Assembly (NCBI GenBank): GCA_009733775.1
Contig: WOGZ01000085.1
Span: 51,424 to 115,423, forward strand
DNA: 64,000 nucleotides
Direction of reading: 5' to 3'
DNA from: Alectoria sarmentosa
Taxonomy: Eukaryota; Ascomycota; Lecanoromycetes; Lecanorales; Parmeliaceae
Position 1 is the stretch's first letter. Every line of letters starts with the position of its first letter. A program made the translations under genes and the position numbers. Below, piece after piece: positions 12,475 through 23,804 of this stretch. Below the pieces are notes generated by a model. The model saw only the letters and a list, made by a program, of their open reading frames with translations, did no database searches and was not told the origin of the DNA.

Positions 12475-14072
12475 ATGGCTAGCCTACCTACATCAGACTC
12501 GACGGCCTCTTTCTGGCATAGTGAACCCTCTGAATTCCTTCTGGGCCACCGGACCACGCCAGTCCTCCCTACCGAGGCGGACATTGTCATCGTTGGTTCG
12601 GGCATCACTGGAACATCTGCTGCCAGATTCTTGGCTGGAGATGCAAGAGCTAGAGAGTTGAATGTTGTGATGCTTGATGCACGAGAGGCATGCTGGTGCG
12701 CTACAGGTCGAGTATGTTAAGCAGGTTCCTCCCTCCCTCCCGAGCTTTCTTCTCGCCCCTCTAACAATATCACTGCTGGGTCCATAGAACGGAGGTCATT
12801 GCCAACCTCTTCTCTTCGACTCCAGCCCAGACGTTGCCGCCTTTGAACTTCGCAACTACAGGACCGTCAAGTCTTACGTCGAGGAGCATCACGTTCCATG
12901 CGAGTGGCGCTCCTTGACGGGCTGCAGGACCTTCTGGACCGAATCATTAGCCGAGGCAGCTGCTGATGACGTCAGAGGCTTGAAGCGTGATGCTCCGGAG
13001 CTGGGCAAGAAGGTCACGGTGATAGATGACGAGGAGTCATTGAAAAGACATAGGGTGAATGGCGCGCCGGGTGCGACTCTTACTTCATGTGCTGGTACCT
13101 TGTGGCCGTACAAGCTTATCACGTTTATTCTTGAAAAGCTAATCAAAAAGGGCCGCTTAAATCTGCAGACGAAGACACCAGTCACGAAGATTGAGTCATT
13201 TACGGGTAATGTCGATGGTCTTGTGCCTGGGCTCAGGCAAATCTTGCACACACCCAGCGGCATAATCAAAGCACGCCATGTCATTTTAGCCACAAATGCA
13301 TACACGTCTCACCTTCTCCCAGAATTCGCAGACCTCATAGTCCCCGAACGCGGAGTCATGACCGCTCTCCTTCCTCCCACCAAGTCAAAGCGCCTTGAGA
13401 ACTCCTACGGTTTCGTTGGCGCCCTGGGCGGTAATCCAATCCACGACGACTATCTCTCACAGCGGCCCTTTTCTGACGTGCCAAACCCAGCAGGACATCT
13501 GATGTTCGGTGGTGGGTATATTGGGAAAAAGCGAAAGATGATCGGGGAGACGGACGACTCTGTTTTGGACGAGGGTTCGACGAAGTATCTGAGAGAGACG
13601 CTGTTGAAGTTGCTGATACTAGGTGGTGAGACTGATGGACTAAGTGAATTGAAGGCTACGCATCAGTGGTCTGGGATTTGGGGTACTTCGAAAGACCACC
13701 ACCCTTGGGTGGGAGCTGTGCCCAACAGGTCAGGTGTCTGGCTTGCGGGTGGCTACTCTGGTATGTAGCCTTCCGTGACTGGTCAATCCCGTGATTCTCA
13801 CTATCTCAACAGGCCATGGCATGCCGAATGGTACGTTGTGCGGTAAGGCCGTCGTAGAGATGGTCTTGGCGCAGGAATGTGGCGTTGCCATTGACGAAGT
13901 TCAGAGCAAGCTTGTGACTGATGGCGATTTGCCTCAGGCATACATCATCACGCAGGAGAGGATCGAGCGCTGCAAAGATATCGACTCTGTGCAAGTTCAG
14001 GATCAGAAGGGCATTGTGGGGATCCGTTCCATCGACGCGATGATACAAGCGCAGAAGAGCCATAAGCTTTGA
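12475..14072 (+). CDS. FAD-dependent oxidoreductase, DAO family
   Basis: Three exons (12475-12711, 12788-13760, 13813-14072) give 489 residues. N-terminal dinucleotide-binding motif IVIVGSGITG (residues 37-46); the first splice joins CWCATGR to NGGHCQPLLFD, reproducing the conserved ATGRNGGH segment of this family; further family segments are ATNAYT, WSGIWG and GGYSGHGMPNG, the last rebuilt across the third exon junction. Members oxidise amine groups of amino acids or polyamine derivatives such as gamma-glutamylputrescine, releasing an aldehyde or keto product, ammonia and H2O2. The ATG at 12475 was preferred over an in-frame ATG at 12367 because family homology begins shortly after it. It lies next to the divergent dioxygenase and upstream of an MFS carrier. 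Confidence 0.88.
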
Positions 14073-14511
14073 GCTCCAGCAGCACCTTGACATTTCTAGT
14101 TCAACTAGATCGAGGGGAGGGGGCGGGCAGTAGAAAGTCAACGGTGGCAAGGGCCTGGCTAGCCGAAGGCGGCACGCTTTACAGAGGAGATTCACATGTA
14201 CACAGACTACACACTCTCTATGCGACGAAAATGGATACCTCTCAATCACTATGTCAAATTTCACGACCATATTGTCGTTTTGTATCGCCAGAAGTCTTCC
14301 AAATCCCAAGTGATCCACACCAAGGGCAAGGACATAACGGACTTGGCTTTCCCCTGGCTCTTCTATTTAGCCTTTTTTGCTTGTATCAATAGCAGAAACG
14401 CTTCGACAAAGCAGCGCCTATGATGAATGGCGCATGAGCCCTGAGCAAAATTTGGAGGGTATCGAGACACTTGGGACCAGGACTATTTGACTTGGCCAGT
14501 TTCAGTGCCGG

Positions 14512-15360
14512 ATGGGTGAGAGGATTGAACACGAGGATTCATCTGCCAGGCATAGCCGTTCAGAATCCCCTCCTAGATGTGTTGTTCCCCTCAGGATCAC
14601 TACGATCGAAAGTTTTACTTGTTCGCAAAGTCGGCTTATCTCGGAGAGCTGCACAAGCGATACGCAAGGACGTGATCGCATTCTCTCTAGATATGGAAAA
14701 CCGACCTGGCCTTCCGCTGGGTTGCATGTAATGCTGCCAATCCTTCCCGATCTCTTCCTTCCAGCCTCTTCTGACATCGACATGCCATCTTCGGCCATGC
14801 TCGCCAGATACCGCCTCTTCTCGCTCCTCCTCTTCCCTGGGTTCACAAGGCCCGAATCGAACAATCCAATTGGAATGAACATATCACTGTCTAGCACCAC
14901 CAACCCATCCCTTACGCAACTCCCCGTCTCAACACAAGCGAGCCCGAATGCTAGGATCCGTCCGAATATAGCGAGTACGTCTTCGAAGCCAGATTAGAAG
15001 AACGCGAGGCTGCTGCCTTGGGCATTATAAGAGCCCGGGACCACTTCAAAGTGGTCGACTTTTCCAACGTAGAAGATGCAGGCTTCCACGAACCCTCAAA
15101 TACCAAACCTGTGATATCTTTTACTTTGTGGCCCTCGGCAATTCGGAATGTTCTTACCTAAGAGACTTTACAACGTGGTCTTAGACCTGGCGTATACTTC
15201 CGCTACGACCACTCATTTAATAGAGGGAAGAGGACTGTGGGACCGAGGTACTTGGTTGAAGTGTGGATGTCAGGGCAGCCTGTGCCATCTGGCTCGATTG
15301 AGGATGGCGGATTCATTCAGCTGGTCAACCAGACTGCGAATGATGTTGTACGAGATTAGA
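14512..15360 (+). pseudogene. Decayed reading frame of unknown family
   Basis: Protein-like stretches occur in shifting frames: an open stretch from 14512 to 14997, then a frame reading ARDHFKVVDFSNVEDAGFH near 15030, and a final frame reading PGVYFRYDHSFNRGKRTVGP then LVEVWMSGQPVPSGSIEDGG up to a stop at 15360. Between them are stops and apparent frameshifts near 15160-15180 without convincing introns. I do not recognise the family. It may be a broken enzyme gene of the neighbouring metabolic group. Confidence 0.4.
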
Positions 15361-15762
15361 GAGTGAAAATGAAAGGCGACAAGCAATCGCTGAGCACTCT
15401 CGTGGCTCAATGCTGGTCGTCGATAGTGGACAAGTTTTAAGGTTTGAAGCTATACCCCAACAAGCACGGAGACATTCGGACTCTGCTAAAGACGGGCCTT
15501 CAGGGTCTCGAACATGGCCTCTAGCGATCACTCGGCTATGATGTCCACCGGATTGGGCAACACAGCGCCTTTTTCCACATGATTGAGACGATTGGTTTTG
15601 CCACGGCCCACAGACGAAATGTCTCTCTCGTCGACGTCTTTTTTCCTTTTTTCCTTTTTTCCTTACCGATAAATTCAACACAATGTATTCTACACCCCGA
15701 ACACTCGAATATTAGCAGTTAGCAGTTCGACCACGCCCTAAAGAGCCGTGTGTTTCTATACC

Positions 15763-17438
15763 ATGGATCGCGCCAAGGACTCCCAGCCCTTTCTGATGAA
15801 GATCCGCTCTTCTAAGCTGTTTATACTCACAGTCGTCAATCTAGCCGTCTTCAGTCTGTACATTCCGGGCTGAAGTTGTGCCAACGCGAGATACTGACTC
15901 CGTCCGCTTCCAGCCGACGCCTATCTCTATGCCCTCATAATCCCAGTCCTGCCGTTTGCTCTGGTCGAAAGGGTACAACTTCACGAAGACGATGTGCAAC
16001 GATGGATTGGTATCTTGCTTGCCGCGTACGGGGCTGGTCTCCTTGTAGGATCGCGTAGGTTCTCGTCGCTCATTGGCTTTGCTAGTGTTCAGACATTGTA
16101 TTGATAATGGTGCTCCAAAGCAATCGCCGGATGGTTCGCGGATCGTGGTGATTCCCGGCAAGGCCCTTACCTCTGGGGACTAATTGCCTTGGCTGCGTCT
16201 ACCGTAGCCTTTTCCTTGGGCCAGTCGAAATCGCTGCTCTTTATAGGGAGACTGGTTCAAGGTGCCTCTTCCGCTATTGTGCACACAGTGGGCTTGGCCA
16301 TCCTAGCCGATACTGTAGGCCAAGCGGGAGTTGGTCCCGCTATGGGATTTATCGGCATGAGTATTGCTCTTGGAGTATTGTTTGGTCCTGTAGTTGGGGG
16401 TGTGTTGTATCACAGCTATGGTTATCACGCTGTCTTCATTTCTGCATACGCGGTACATATATTCCCCCGTCGTAATTCCAAGGCAGCTCAACTTCCACTT
16501 GTCTTCGACCTCTCATTTTGTTCCTGAGAAGAACACACTAACCCGAGTCTCAACAGCTTGTTGCGCTAGACTTCCTCCTGCGAATACTCATGCTGCCAAG
16601 CCCAAAGAAAACGAGTACAAACGCGACATATGGGACCTTTTCCAATGATCAAGCCACTACCCAAACTCCACCAGACCAACCTCACCGCCAAACGAGTCGC
16701 CCACCAAGACCTCCACTCCCATCCTCCACGGACCCATTACTATCTTCGAATCCCAAACAAGCATCCCCGACCCATCGACACCCCATGCTGACCCTCCTGA
16801 CCACCCCCCGCATGCTCGCCGCCATCCTAGCAGACTTCATGCAAAGCGTCGTCCTCACCGGTCTCGAAACCATCCTTCCCCTCCGCATCAAACTCCTTTT
16901 CGCCTACAATTCCAAGCAAGTCGCCCTCGTCTTCCTCGTCCTCACCATCCCCTCCTTCGCCGCGCCCCTCGTCGGTCTCCTCAGCGACCGAATCGGCGCC
17001 AAAATCGTCGTCTCCCTCGGCTTCGTCGCTCTCGCGCCCCTGCTGGCCCTTCTCCGACTCGTGGATCACAACGAAGATTCGCAAGTCGCGCTGCTGTGCG
17101 CTTTGCTGCTGCTCATTGGTGGCGCGTTGGACTTGATGGTCACGCCAGCGTTCACCGAGGCCATGTATGTGGTGCATGATTGGGAGGAGGCGGAGCCGGG
17201 GGTTTTTGGCGGCAAGGGGGCGTACGCGCAGGCGTTTTCCCTCATGGCCATTGCGTATGCGGCGGGGTCGCTTGCTGGGCCGTTTGTGGGGGGCTTGTTG
17301 GCGGAGCGGATTGGTTGGAGCAGTCTGACGCTGTATAGTGGCTTGTTGTGTGGGGTGTGCGCACTGCCTTGTTTGTATGCTACGGGCGGGAGGCGGGTGC
17401 CGATACGGCTGGCGGGGGGACAGGAGTCGGAGTCTTGA
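15763..17438 (+). CDS. MFS transporter (DHA1-like, 12-TM type)
   Basis: Four exons (15763-15853, 15914-16054, 16121-16452, 16557-17438) give 481 residues. The first splice rebuilds AVFTDAYLYALIIPVLPF, typical of the first transmembrane helix in fungal vesicular-amine/multidrug-type carriers; the second rebuilds GSPIAGWFADR, the loop 2-3 motif. Later segments include LLSDRIGAK and several hydrophobic helices; a hydrophilic central loop rich in Pro and Thr (about residues 200-255) separates the two six-helix halves. It acts in a membrane as a proton-driven carrier; the substrate is unknown. The first exon is short and uses the donor GTCTGT, so an unaided annotation could miss it. Confidence 0.88.
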
Positions 17439-19652
17439 GGGGGGTGCTTGGATAGCTTGGAGTTGTGAGTCTGGGAGGTTGGATGATGATGATGATGATG
17501 ATGACGATGACGATGACGATGATAATGACGATGACGGAAGACGATCACCTTGAAATTCTAGTCGTATTACACTCGAGACCGAGGGACCAATTATCGATGA
17601 AAAAAAAAAAAAAAAAAAACCTCGCTGCCTCGGCCATAAGTAATACTCAAGCTCAATCTCTCCAGCGCACTTGTTGCCGCCGGACGTCAACGATGGCAGT
17701 ATCTACAACCACCCTGATCACCCCCCAGCTTCAAAAGAAATGAGAAAACAAGCACGCACACAGCCAGCTTTTCGGAACCTCACGTATCACCCAGCGCCAC
17801 CACCACCACCACCACCACCACCACCTAAGAACTTCAACATCCGCCTTAGCTCATCTCATCTCATCTCATCTCAATCTCATCGAGCTGTCGCTGACGTAAT
17901 GATCCAGCTTTCCCACTGCCCAACCAACCCCTCCATCATGCGCCTACGAAACCCCAACCCCCCCCTTTTTTTTTTCCTGGCATGACGATCGCACATCTCT
18001 TCGCCCTTTGCATCGCCCTTTTTTCAATCGAATCGTAGCTGCTTTTTCGCCTTTCGAATTCTTTGCACTGCCTTGCCTTGCCTCGCCTTGTCTAGCCTGG
18101 CCTGGTTTCTGTCCAGCTGTTTTGGTTTCTGTCCAGCTGTTCTGGTATCTTTCCAGCTGTTCTGGTATCTGTCCAGCTGTTTTGGTATCTGTCCAGCCGT
18201 TTTGGTATCTGTCCAGCTGTTCTGGTATCTGTCCAGCTGTTCTGGTTTCTGTCCTGCTGTTTTGGTATCTGTCCAGCTGTTCTGGTATCTGGTATCTGTC
18301 CAACTGTTCTGGTATCTGTCTAGCCGTTTTGGTATCGGAGCGGCAGGGATCAGCCGTGTCGTTCTCGGTTGAGCAGGGTATGGGATGTCTGTCCGAGCGG
18401 AGTCGTTGCTTGGGCTTGGGCTTGGGCTTGGGCGTGGGTTTTTATTTTTTCCGGTTGCGAAATTCTTTGTTGGGATGGTCGGTCTGAACTCTGATGTTTT
18501 GTTTGCTTGTCTGTCTGTCTGTTTGTTTGCTTGCTTGCCTGTCTGTCTGTCTATTATCTGTTCATAGTAGTGGAAATCAGTAGAGCCGAGTCTAGCCTCG
18601 ATGAGATTTGACGGACGGCTATCAGAGCTTCTTTTTCTTTTGCGAACAATGGGTGCTGGGTTTTTTGAGATAGTTGCCGGTTTGAGGATCTTCTTTCGGC
18701 GGTTCTTTCTTGTCACGGTAGTTGAATGGTTTGCGTTGCCTGGGAGGAGAAGAAGATAGACAGACAGACAGACCGCACTCGACAATTCCTTCACACCCCC
18801 TTACTGTACCACCCGCCTATACCATGTCTAACAAGCTCCCCCCCCCCCCTCTCCCGTGCGGATCCAACAAATCTGCACTCCAACCATCGAACGCCCTGAT
18901 TTTGCTCATAGCAGATAAAAACATACGACCGACTCGCTGCATTGCGTTTCGCGTTGTTCATGCTAGCGTTCGTGGAGAGGTCAATGCGAATTGGAACTCC
19001 CTTGATAATTAAAGACAGAGGGTAGGGATTGGGACGTAGGGAGGAGGGAGGGAGGAAGGGAGGGAGAAGGGAGGAAGGGAGGAAGGGAGGGAAGGGAGGG
19101 AAGAATAAAAGAAGAGAATAACAACAGGGAATACACTCAAGGAAATCAACAGGGTAGATGGATGGTATTCGAATTCTCAAGATTAGAGACATCAATTGAT
19201 GCAACGGGAGACAGCGTAGAAGGAGTTCCTCTCCTCTATGATTGAAATGACAATATGGTTGACTGAAAGGGGCGGCTGGTGAGGAAAAGAAAGGAGTGGG
19301 GTGGCAGTCATCTGACATTCCCCCTTCAAGGGTCGGAAAACGATAGATAGATGCCAAAGAAGCCGGATCGAAGACGGCGTTTTAAGAGAAGTGCTGTACC
19401 GCAAACGCCGATTGTAAGTGTTTTTTTTTTTGGAGTTGGGTGATGGCAAGTCTATCGCAGGGGAAGCAGGAACTTGGGTGCAGATTCAAGGGATCATTTC
19501 TACTGTTTGCTGTCAATTGACTATCTATCAATGTTCGCTGCAAGCTTGTGTTGTCTTTCAATGCATGGCATTTAAGTATAGGTATCATCGATCTGTCTTT
19601 GCCAGCAACGCAGGTACCAAAAGCGACATCACAACATCTCCATCCCGAGTGA
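17439..19652. other. Gene-free stretch dominated by simple repeats
   Basis: Contains an ATG/ACG trinucleotide array (17482-17534), a 20-A run (17600-17619), a CCA array (17796-17825), TCATC units (17850-17880), a 20-bp minisatellite (separate entry), TTGGGC units near 18411-18433, TGTC/TTGC units near 18507-18550, a GACA array near 18758-18770 and a long purine tract of GGAGGGA-type units (about 19018-19108). Long open frames here are by-products of the repeats. Confidence 0.7.
18106..18332. repeat. 20-bp minisatellite (TATCTGTCCAGCTGTTCTGG)
   Basis: About eleven head-to-tail copies of a 20-bp unit, consensus TATCTGTCCAGCTGTTCTGG, with scattered substitutions and one 7-bp partial insertion near 18286-18292. 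Each unit carries the palindrome CAGCTG. Because 20 is not a multiple of three, all frames run open through it and produce artefactual repeat peptides on both strands. Confidence 0.92.
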
Positions 19653-20430
19653 CTAGCCCCCAACCAACACCGCACTGGACGTGAAACTTATATTCGCCAC
19701 CTTCGTGGTAATATCTGGCGAATCCTTCAGAAAACAATTCCCATATTGCCTCTCCGGTGTCACGTCGTAATCGATATCGAAGGCAACGCCATAGCATGTC
19801 CGGTTCAGCCCGGGGTACTTGGCGACCGCTGCGCATGCTTCGATGCAGTCGGTGAAGTAGTAGACGAACACGCTGTAGAGATTGTTGCCTGGTAGGTCGA
19901 GGCCGCATTGGAGCTTGAAGCTGGCGCTGGTGAAGATGGAGGTGTAGGTGGAGCCGAGGGAAGTGCAGTTGGAGGTTGGTTGGAAAGGGGAGTCATTGAT
20001 GTGGTAGAGGTAGGCTGGGAGGGTCGAGGTGTCGTTGGAGGAGGGGCATGAGACATTGGAGGCCTGTGGGGATGAGGATGAGTTGGATTGGACGACCGTC
20101 CTGCAAATGATGCTGTCAGTCTCTTGCCCGTTCTGGATATGCAGTGAACAGTGCGTACCTGCTATCCCCTCTTTTTGCAGCCAACGAACCCGCTACACCG
20201 GCTGCGACGGCTGCGAGCACAACGAATACGGTCAGCGCGATGCTCAAGAAGAACGTTGTGGGCCGCAGCCCGCAGAAGCGTCTGCCCTTCGGGCGTGGTT
20301 CCGTCGAGTATGCTCGGTACGGTGGCTGATCATGCTGCTCTTCTCCATTGTAGTATTTGGAATCTTCGCCCTGCTTCTGATGTGGAATGGGTAGGTTGTG
20401 GCGTCCGTCAACCTCAAGACCACCGTCCAT
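19653..20430 (-). CDS. Type II membrane protein with Cys-rich extracellular domain
   Basis: Two exons (20159-20430 and 19653-20100, minus strand) give 239 residues. A short polar N-terminus is followed by one transmembrane helix (FFLSIALTVFVVLAAVAAGV, about residues 59-78), then a Ser/Asn-rich stalk with several N-glycosylation sequons and a C-terminal domain with Cys residues in DCIEAC, RTCYGVAFD and GNCFLKD. That arrangement resembles apple/PAN-like folds seen in fungal surface proteins, but I cannot name the family. No catalytic motif is visible. Confidence 0.75.
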
Positions 20431-22120
20431 GGTACAGCTTGCTCGTGGTAGATGATTGCAGAAGACAAGACAGCATGGCGGCTAAGTAATGCATCTTGGG
20501 TCTAGCATTGAAGCTGAAGTCTAGGGACGAGATCCCGTCAATTATTGCCTAAGCGCTGAGCTATGCTGAACAATGTACTGGGTTTGAGTTCATAGATGGA
20601 GCGAAGGAAGGCGGAGTCCTTGGTGAAACATGCGGCTCAGCGGCACCTGTACGACATATGGCGGCGACGCCGATTCGTGGGCTCGTTATTGTCTTGGAGG
20701 TGAGCTTTCGATTCTGCTCTTTGCCCTCTGGCAAGCATTTGATTGCGTTTGATTCGCAAACAACAGATAAGTGCAGAATGAGGGAAGGGAGTGGTATTGG
20801 TGGAGCAATAAAATTGCGCTTGCGGCTAAACTCCGGCTGTAAGGCTGGCAGAGGAGAAATGTTTTTATATCTCGGCTTCCACCTCGCAGCTTGGGAGCTG
20901 ATACTACTCCTGGATCTTCAATATTGTGTAGAAGGTTGCTGGAACGCAGCATGGCAACAACCTGCTCGGCAATTGAGTTTGTCCTTCTTTGAGCTACGCC
21001 AAAGGCCGAGATGAGGACAAACTCATCAAGTTTTTGCAATGTTCATGCAACCAGGCTTTTGTCAGAGATGAATTAATCAAATGGGACCGCGAGGTGATTC
21101 TACAATCGTTACTAGCTCACGGCTTTGATAGGAACGCCTGATACATCATTACATTCGTCTTATACAGTATCAAGATTCTACAGGTACAATTTTCTATTAG
21201 GATGTTGAGTCCGATTCTCGAGCTCCCCACCTTCCAAAAGGCAAAACCGCAGCAATATGAGCCTTCGAATACGATACCTGCGCAGTGGCATAAGGCCTGA
21301 AAGTTGCTTCACTTCATCTACCTAGGTCTGAGCCCCCTTCTCAAGATCTCCACCCGCACTCTGTCAGTACAGATTGTCTCCTTGGCCGAGTTGTAGACCG
21401 AATGTGCTGTGTTGCAAGCCGTGGTCGACAGAGGCGAGGCACTCGGCCTACGATTCTCTTGGGTCAGTCTTGTGTCTCCGGGATGAGGTTTGGCTTGTGG
21501 AACAGGCTCTCTGGGGAACGACTAGCTGAGCTGTAAGCAATTTAATGTCTCTGAAGCTCCGCACATTCTTCAGGATCTCAACGGGTGCCAGAGTCTTTTG
21601 CCCATTAGCAGTGCATCTTGTTAGAACTAAGCAGGATTTGGAAGCGTCTAGAAATGGCGTAAGACAGTCTACTAGACTTATGAAGACGCTTTATCCTAGG
21701 ATTCCAACCGCCCGCCCCATCTGCCAATCTTTCTAGCTTTTGGTCGCCTATCTGCCAACTTTCTATGCTCGAGTGCTAAGCAAGCCTGATACATCGAGCT
21801 CAGCTACATAGTTGGCATGGCCAAGAGACAACGGCTGTGTAAGTCTAGCAGCGGCCTAACCCGCACTTGGGATTAGAGTCTGAAGGCTATTGAAACGGAT
21901 GATCTGAACCGCCGTGAATAAGTACATACTGCCTTCAGCCTCCAATAGCACAAAATTGCAACGATACCACCATACACAGACATGGCGCTCCTTCATCTTC
22001 TTCCCACCTTTACCACCAGGGCCAATCGTTATCGCGTGGATCTGTGCCTTACGTCTACGGGAGTCTTGTTGAGCCCCGGCACGATGCGACTGCTACTGGC
22101 TCATACAAACCTTTTTTGTC
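20431..22120. other. Spacer without a supported gene
   Basis: I find no convincing exon, RNA gene or repeat array. A short hydrophobic frame starts at an ATG at 21982 and could be the remnant of the signal peptide of the protease-like pseudogene that follows, but the link is not demonstrable. Confidence 0.4.
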
Positions 22121-22124
22121 TAGT

Positions 22125-23804
22125 GTAGTCGCCGTACTAGGAAGCGGTCCTGTGGCCGTCAATTAGAGCACCAAATCGTACGGACCTGATGGCCCTTGGC
22201 AGGTAATGTCCGCATACTCTATCTAGCTACTAAAAACGACTGTTGACGCAAAACCTAGGCCGTCACGGTCCAAGGAGACACCAACTCCAATGGAAATGCC
22301 CTCTCAACTGTCGACCTACACCTTGGAGGATTATATGGATCAACGATCACCACAAACAAGTTCTGCGGCGTTACCGCCACATCCTCTACGCCCTGTCTTG
22401 CCGAGCTAGCAGGACTTTACAACCCTGACATCTCTACCAGCGCCTATCTGAACGATACCACTTCGTCGGCAACCACTCAGCAGTGGCAATGGAGAAGCGG
22501 AGATGCGGAGAATGAAGATACCAGCGAGAGAAATGTACTGGAGACCATACGCATGAACACGTCAGGCGGCCTTCTTACAGCCGAAATTACTACAATTGCT
22601 GCCATGGATGTTGCAAGCCTCACTATACCCGGAGACACTTATCTGGTTGAAGTAGGCCATCTTGCACTTGGCAGGCCTGGCAACGGCACATTCTCCTACC
22701 AAACAGGTGTCATTGGCCAAACATTTACGGGTTCTCTGGCCGCCAACAACTTAATTCCATTAAATTTATTTGGCCTTCACTATGGCTCGGCTTCCCTCAA
22801 CACCGTTGGATTTCTGGTGTGGGGCGGCTACTACTAAAGCCTAGTGATGGGGGACGTGGGATCTTTCAACCTGGTAAAATGGGGAACAGAACAATATGAT
22901 ATTGTCACTGCTTGATGTGCAGATTGGTGTGGAGAATGGATCTACCCCCCTTCAACGCAAGTTCTTTTACAGGTCTCCTTCAGCTAAATCGAGCAACGAC
23001 CAATCCACCAACATCGTTCCCAATGTCCCCTACACGTACATGGCCCCCGAGACTTGCGCAGCAATTGCTCAGCACCTTCCGGTGGTGCTCTCATCGTACA
23101 CCGACTTGTACATATGGAATACTACAGGCCCCCAGTTCGAAAGGATCATCAACTCGCCGTCTCATCTGGCATTCGTGTTCGGAACTTCCGGCGTAGGCAA
23201 ATTGACGATCAAAGTACCCTTCCAGCTTCTAAACCTCACTCTGGGCCCGGCCATCGTGTCTCCGCCGCAGCTATACTTCCCGTGCCAGCCCTTCCACGCA
23301 TTCGACCGTGGCAACCACTCTATCCTTGGCAAAGCCTTCCTGCCAGCAGTTTTCCTGGGCATGAATTGGCAACAAAGCAACATCTTCGTCGCTCAGGCCC
23401 CGGGACCCGGGGTAGCTGCCACAAGTCTCCAGTCTATTGAGCCAACTGACGAAACCATCGCGTCAAATCAGATCTCTGATTTGGCGTTGAGTTGGGAGAA
23501 AATTCGGACGTCTGTTACGGCATCGTCTAGCAACAATGCTAGCAGAGCAGCAGCTACGGCGTCGGCTTCTTTACCATTGTCCGGGTCCGGGCTTTCAAGT
23601 GGTGCAAAAGCTGGCATAGCTGCTGGGGTCACTGTGGGGGTTTTGGCATTCGCCGTCGTACTGATTGTATGCCTACGCCGACGAAAGGTTGGAAAGGTGC
23701 CTCTCGGGCAGGACTCGAGTCATGGGGAAGGTGAGAAGGGAACGTATGTATTCAAAGGTTCTGTCCCACCAGAGAAGGATGGGAAGGCCTTGAATGCGAA
23801 TTAG
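22125..23804 (+). pseudogene. Aspartyl-protease-like (A1-type) membrane protein, disrupted
   Basis: Homology-like segments run in order: GPVAV...STKSYGPDGPWQ, a short intron (about 22206-22258), AVTVQGDTN, LAELAGLYNPDIST, TYLVEVGHLALGRPGNG, LHYGSASLNTVGFLVWGGYY, FLGMNWQQSNIFVAQAPGP, then a Ser/Ala stalk, one transmembrane helix (AGIAAGVTVGVLAFAVVLIV) and a basic cytoplasmic tail. This is the layout of fungal membrane-anchored A1-like proteins. It is broken by an in-frame TAG (22164-22166), a TAA (22835-22837) in the conserved GGY segment, and a one-base frame change near 22905. Both stops are one C-to-T or G-to-A step from sense codons. An intron hiding the second stop would remove conserved sequence, so I call it a pseudogene. 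Confidence 0.72.

Noticed and set aside
18106..18332. CRISPR-like array
   Set aside because: Units are contiguous with no unique spacers, and the genome is eukaryotic.
18024..18794. 256-codon minus-strand frame with repeated DRYQNSW-type peptides
   Set aside because: It is the translation of the 20-bp minisatellite, which is open in all frames; no start context or splice signals support a gene.
22813..22920. Intron that removes the stop in the protease-like gene
   Set aside because: A GTGTGG...CAG intron is possible but would delete conserved GGY...VMGDVGSF and LLDVQ sequence, so decay is the simpler reading.
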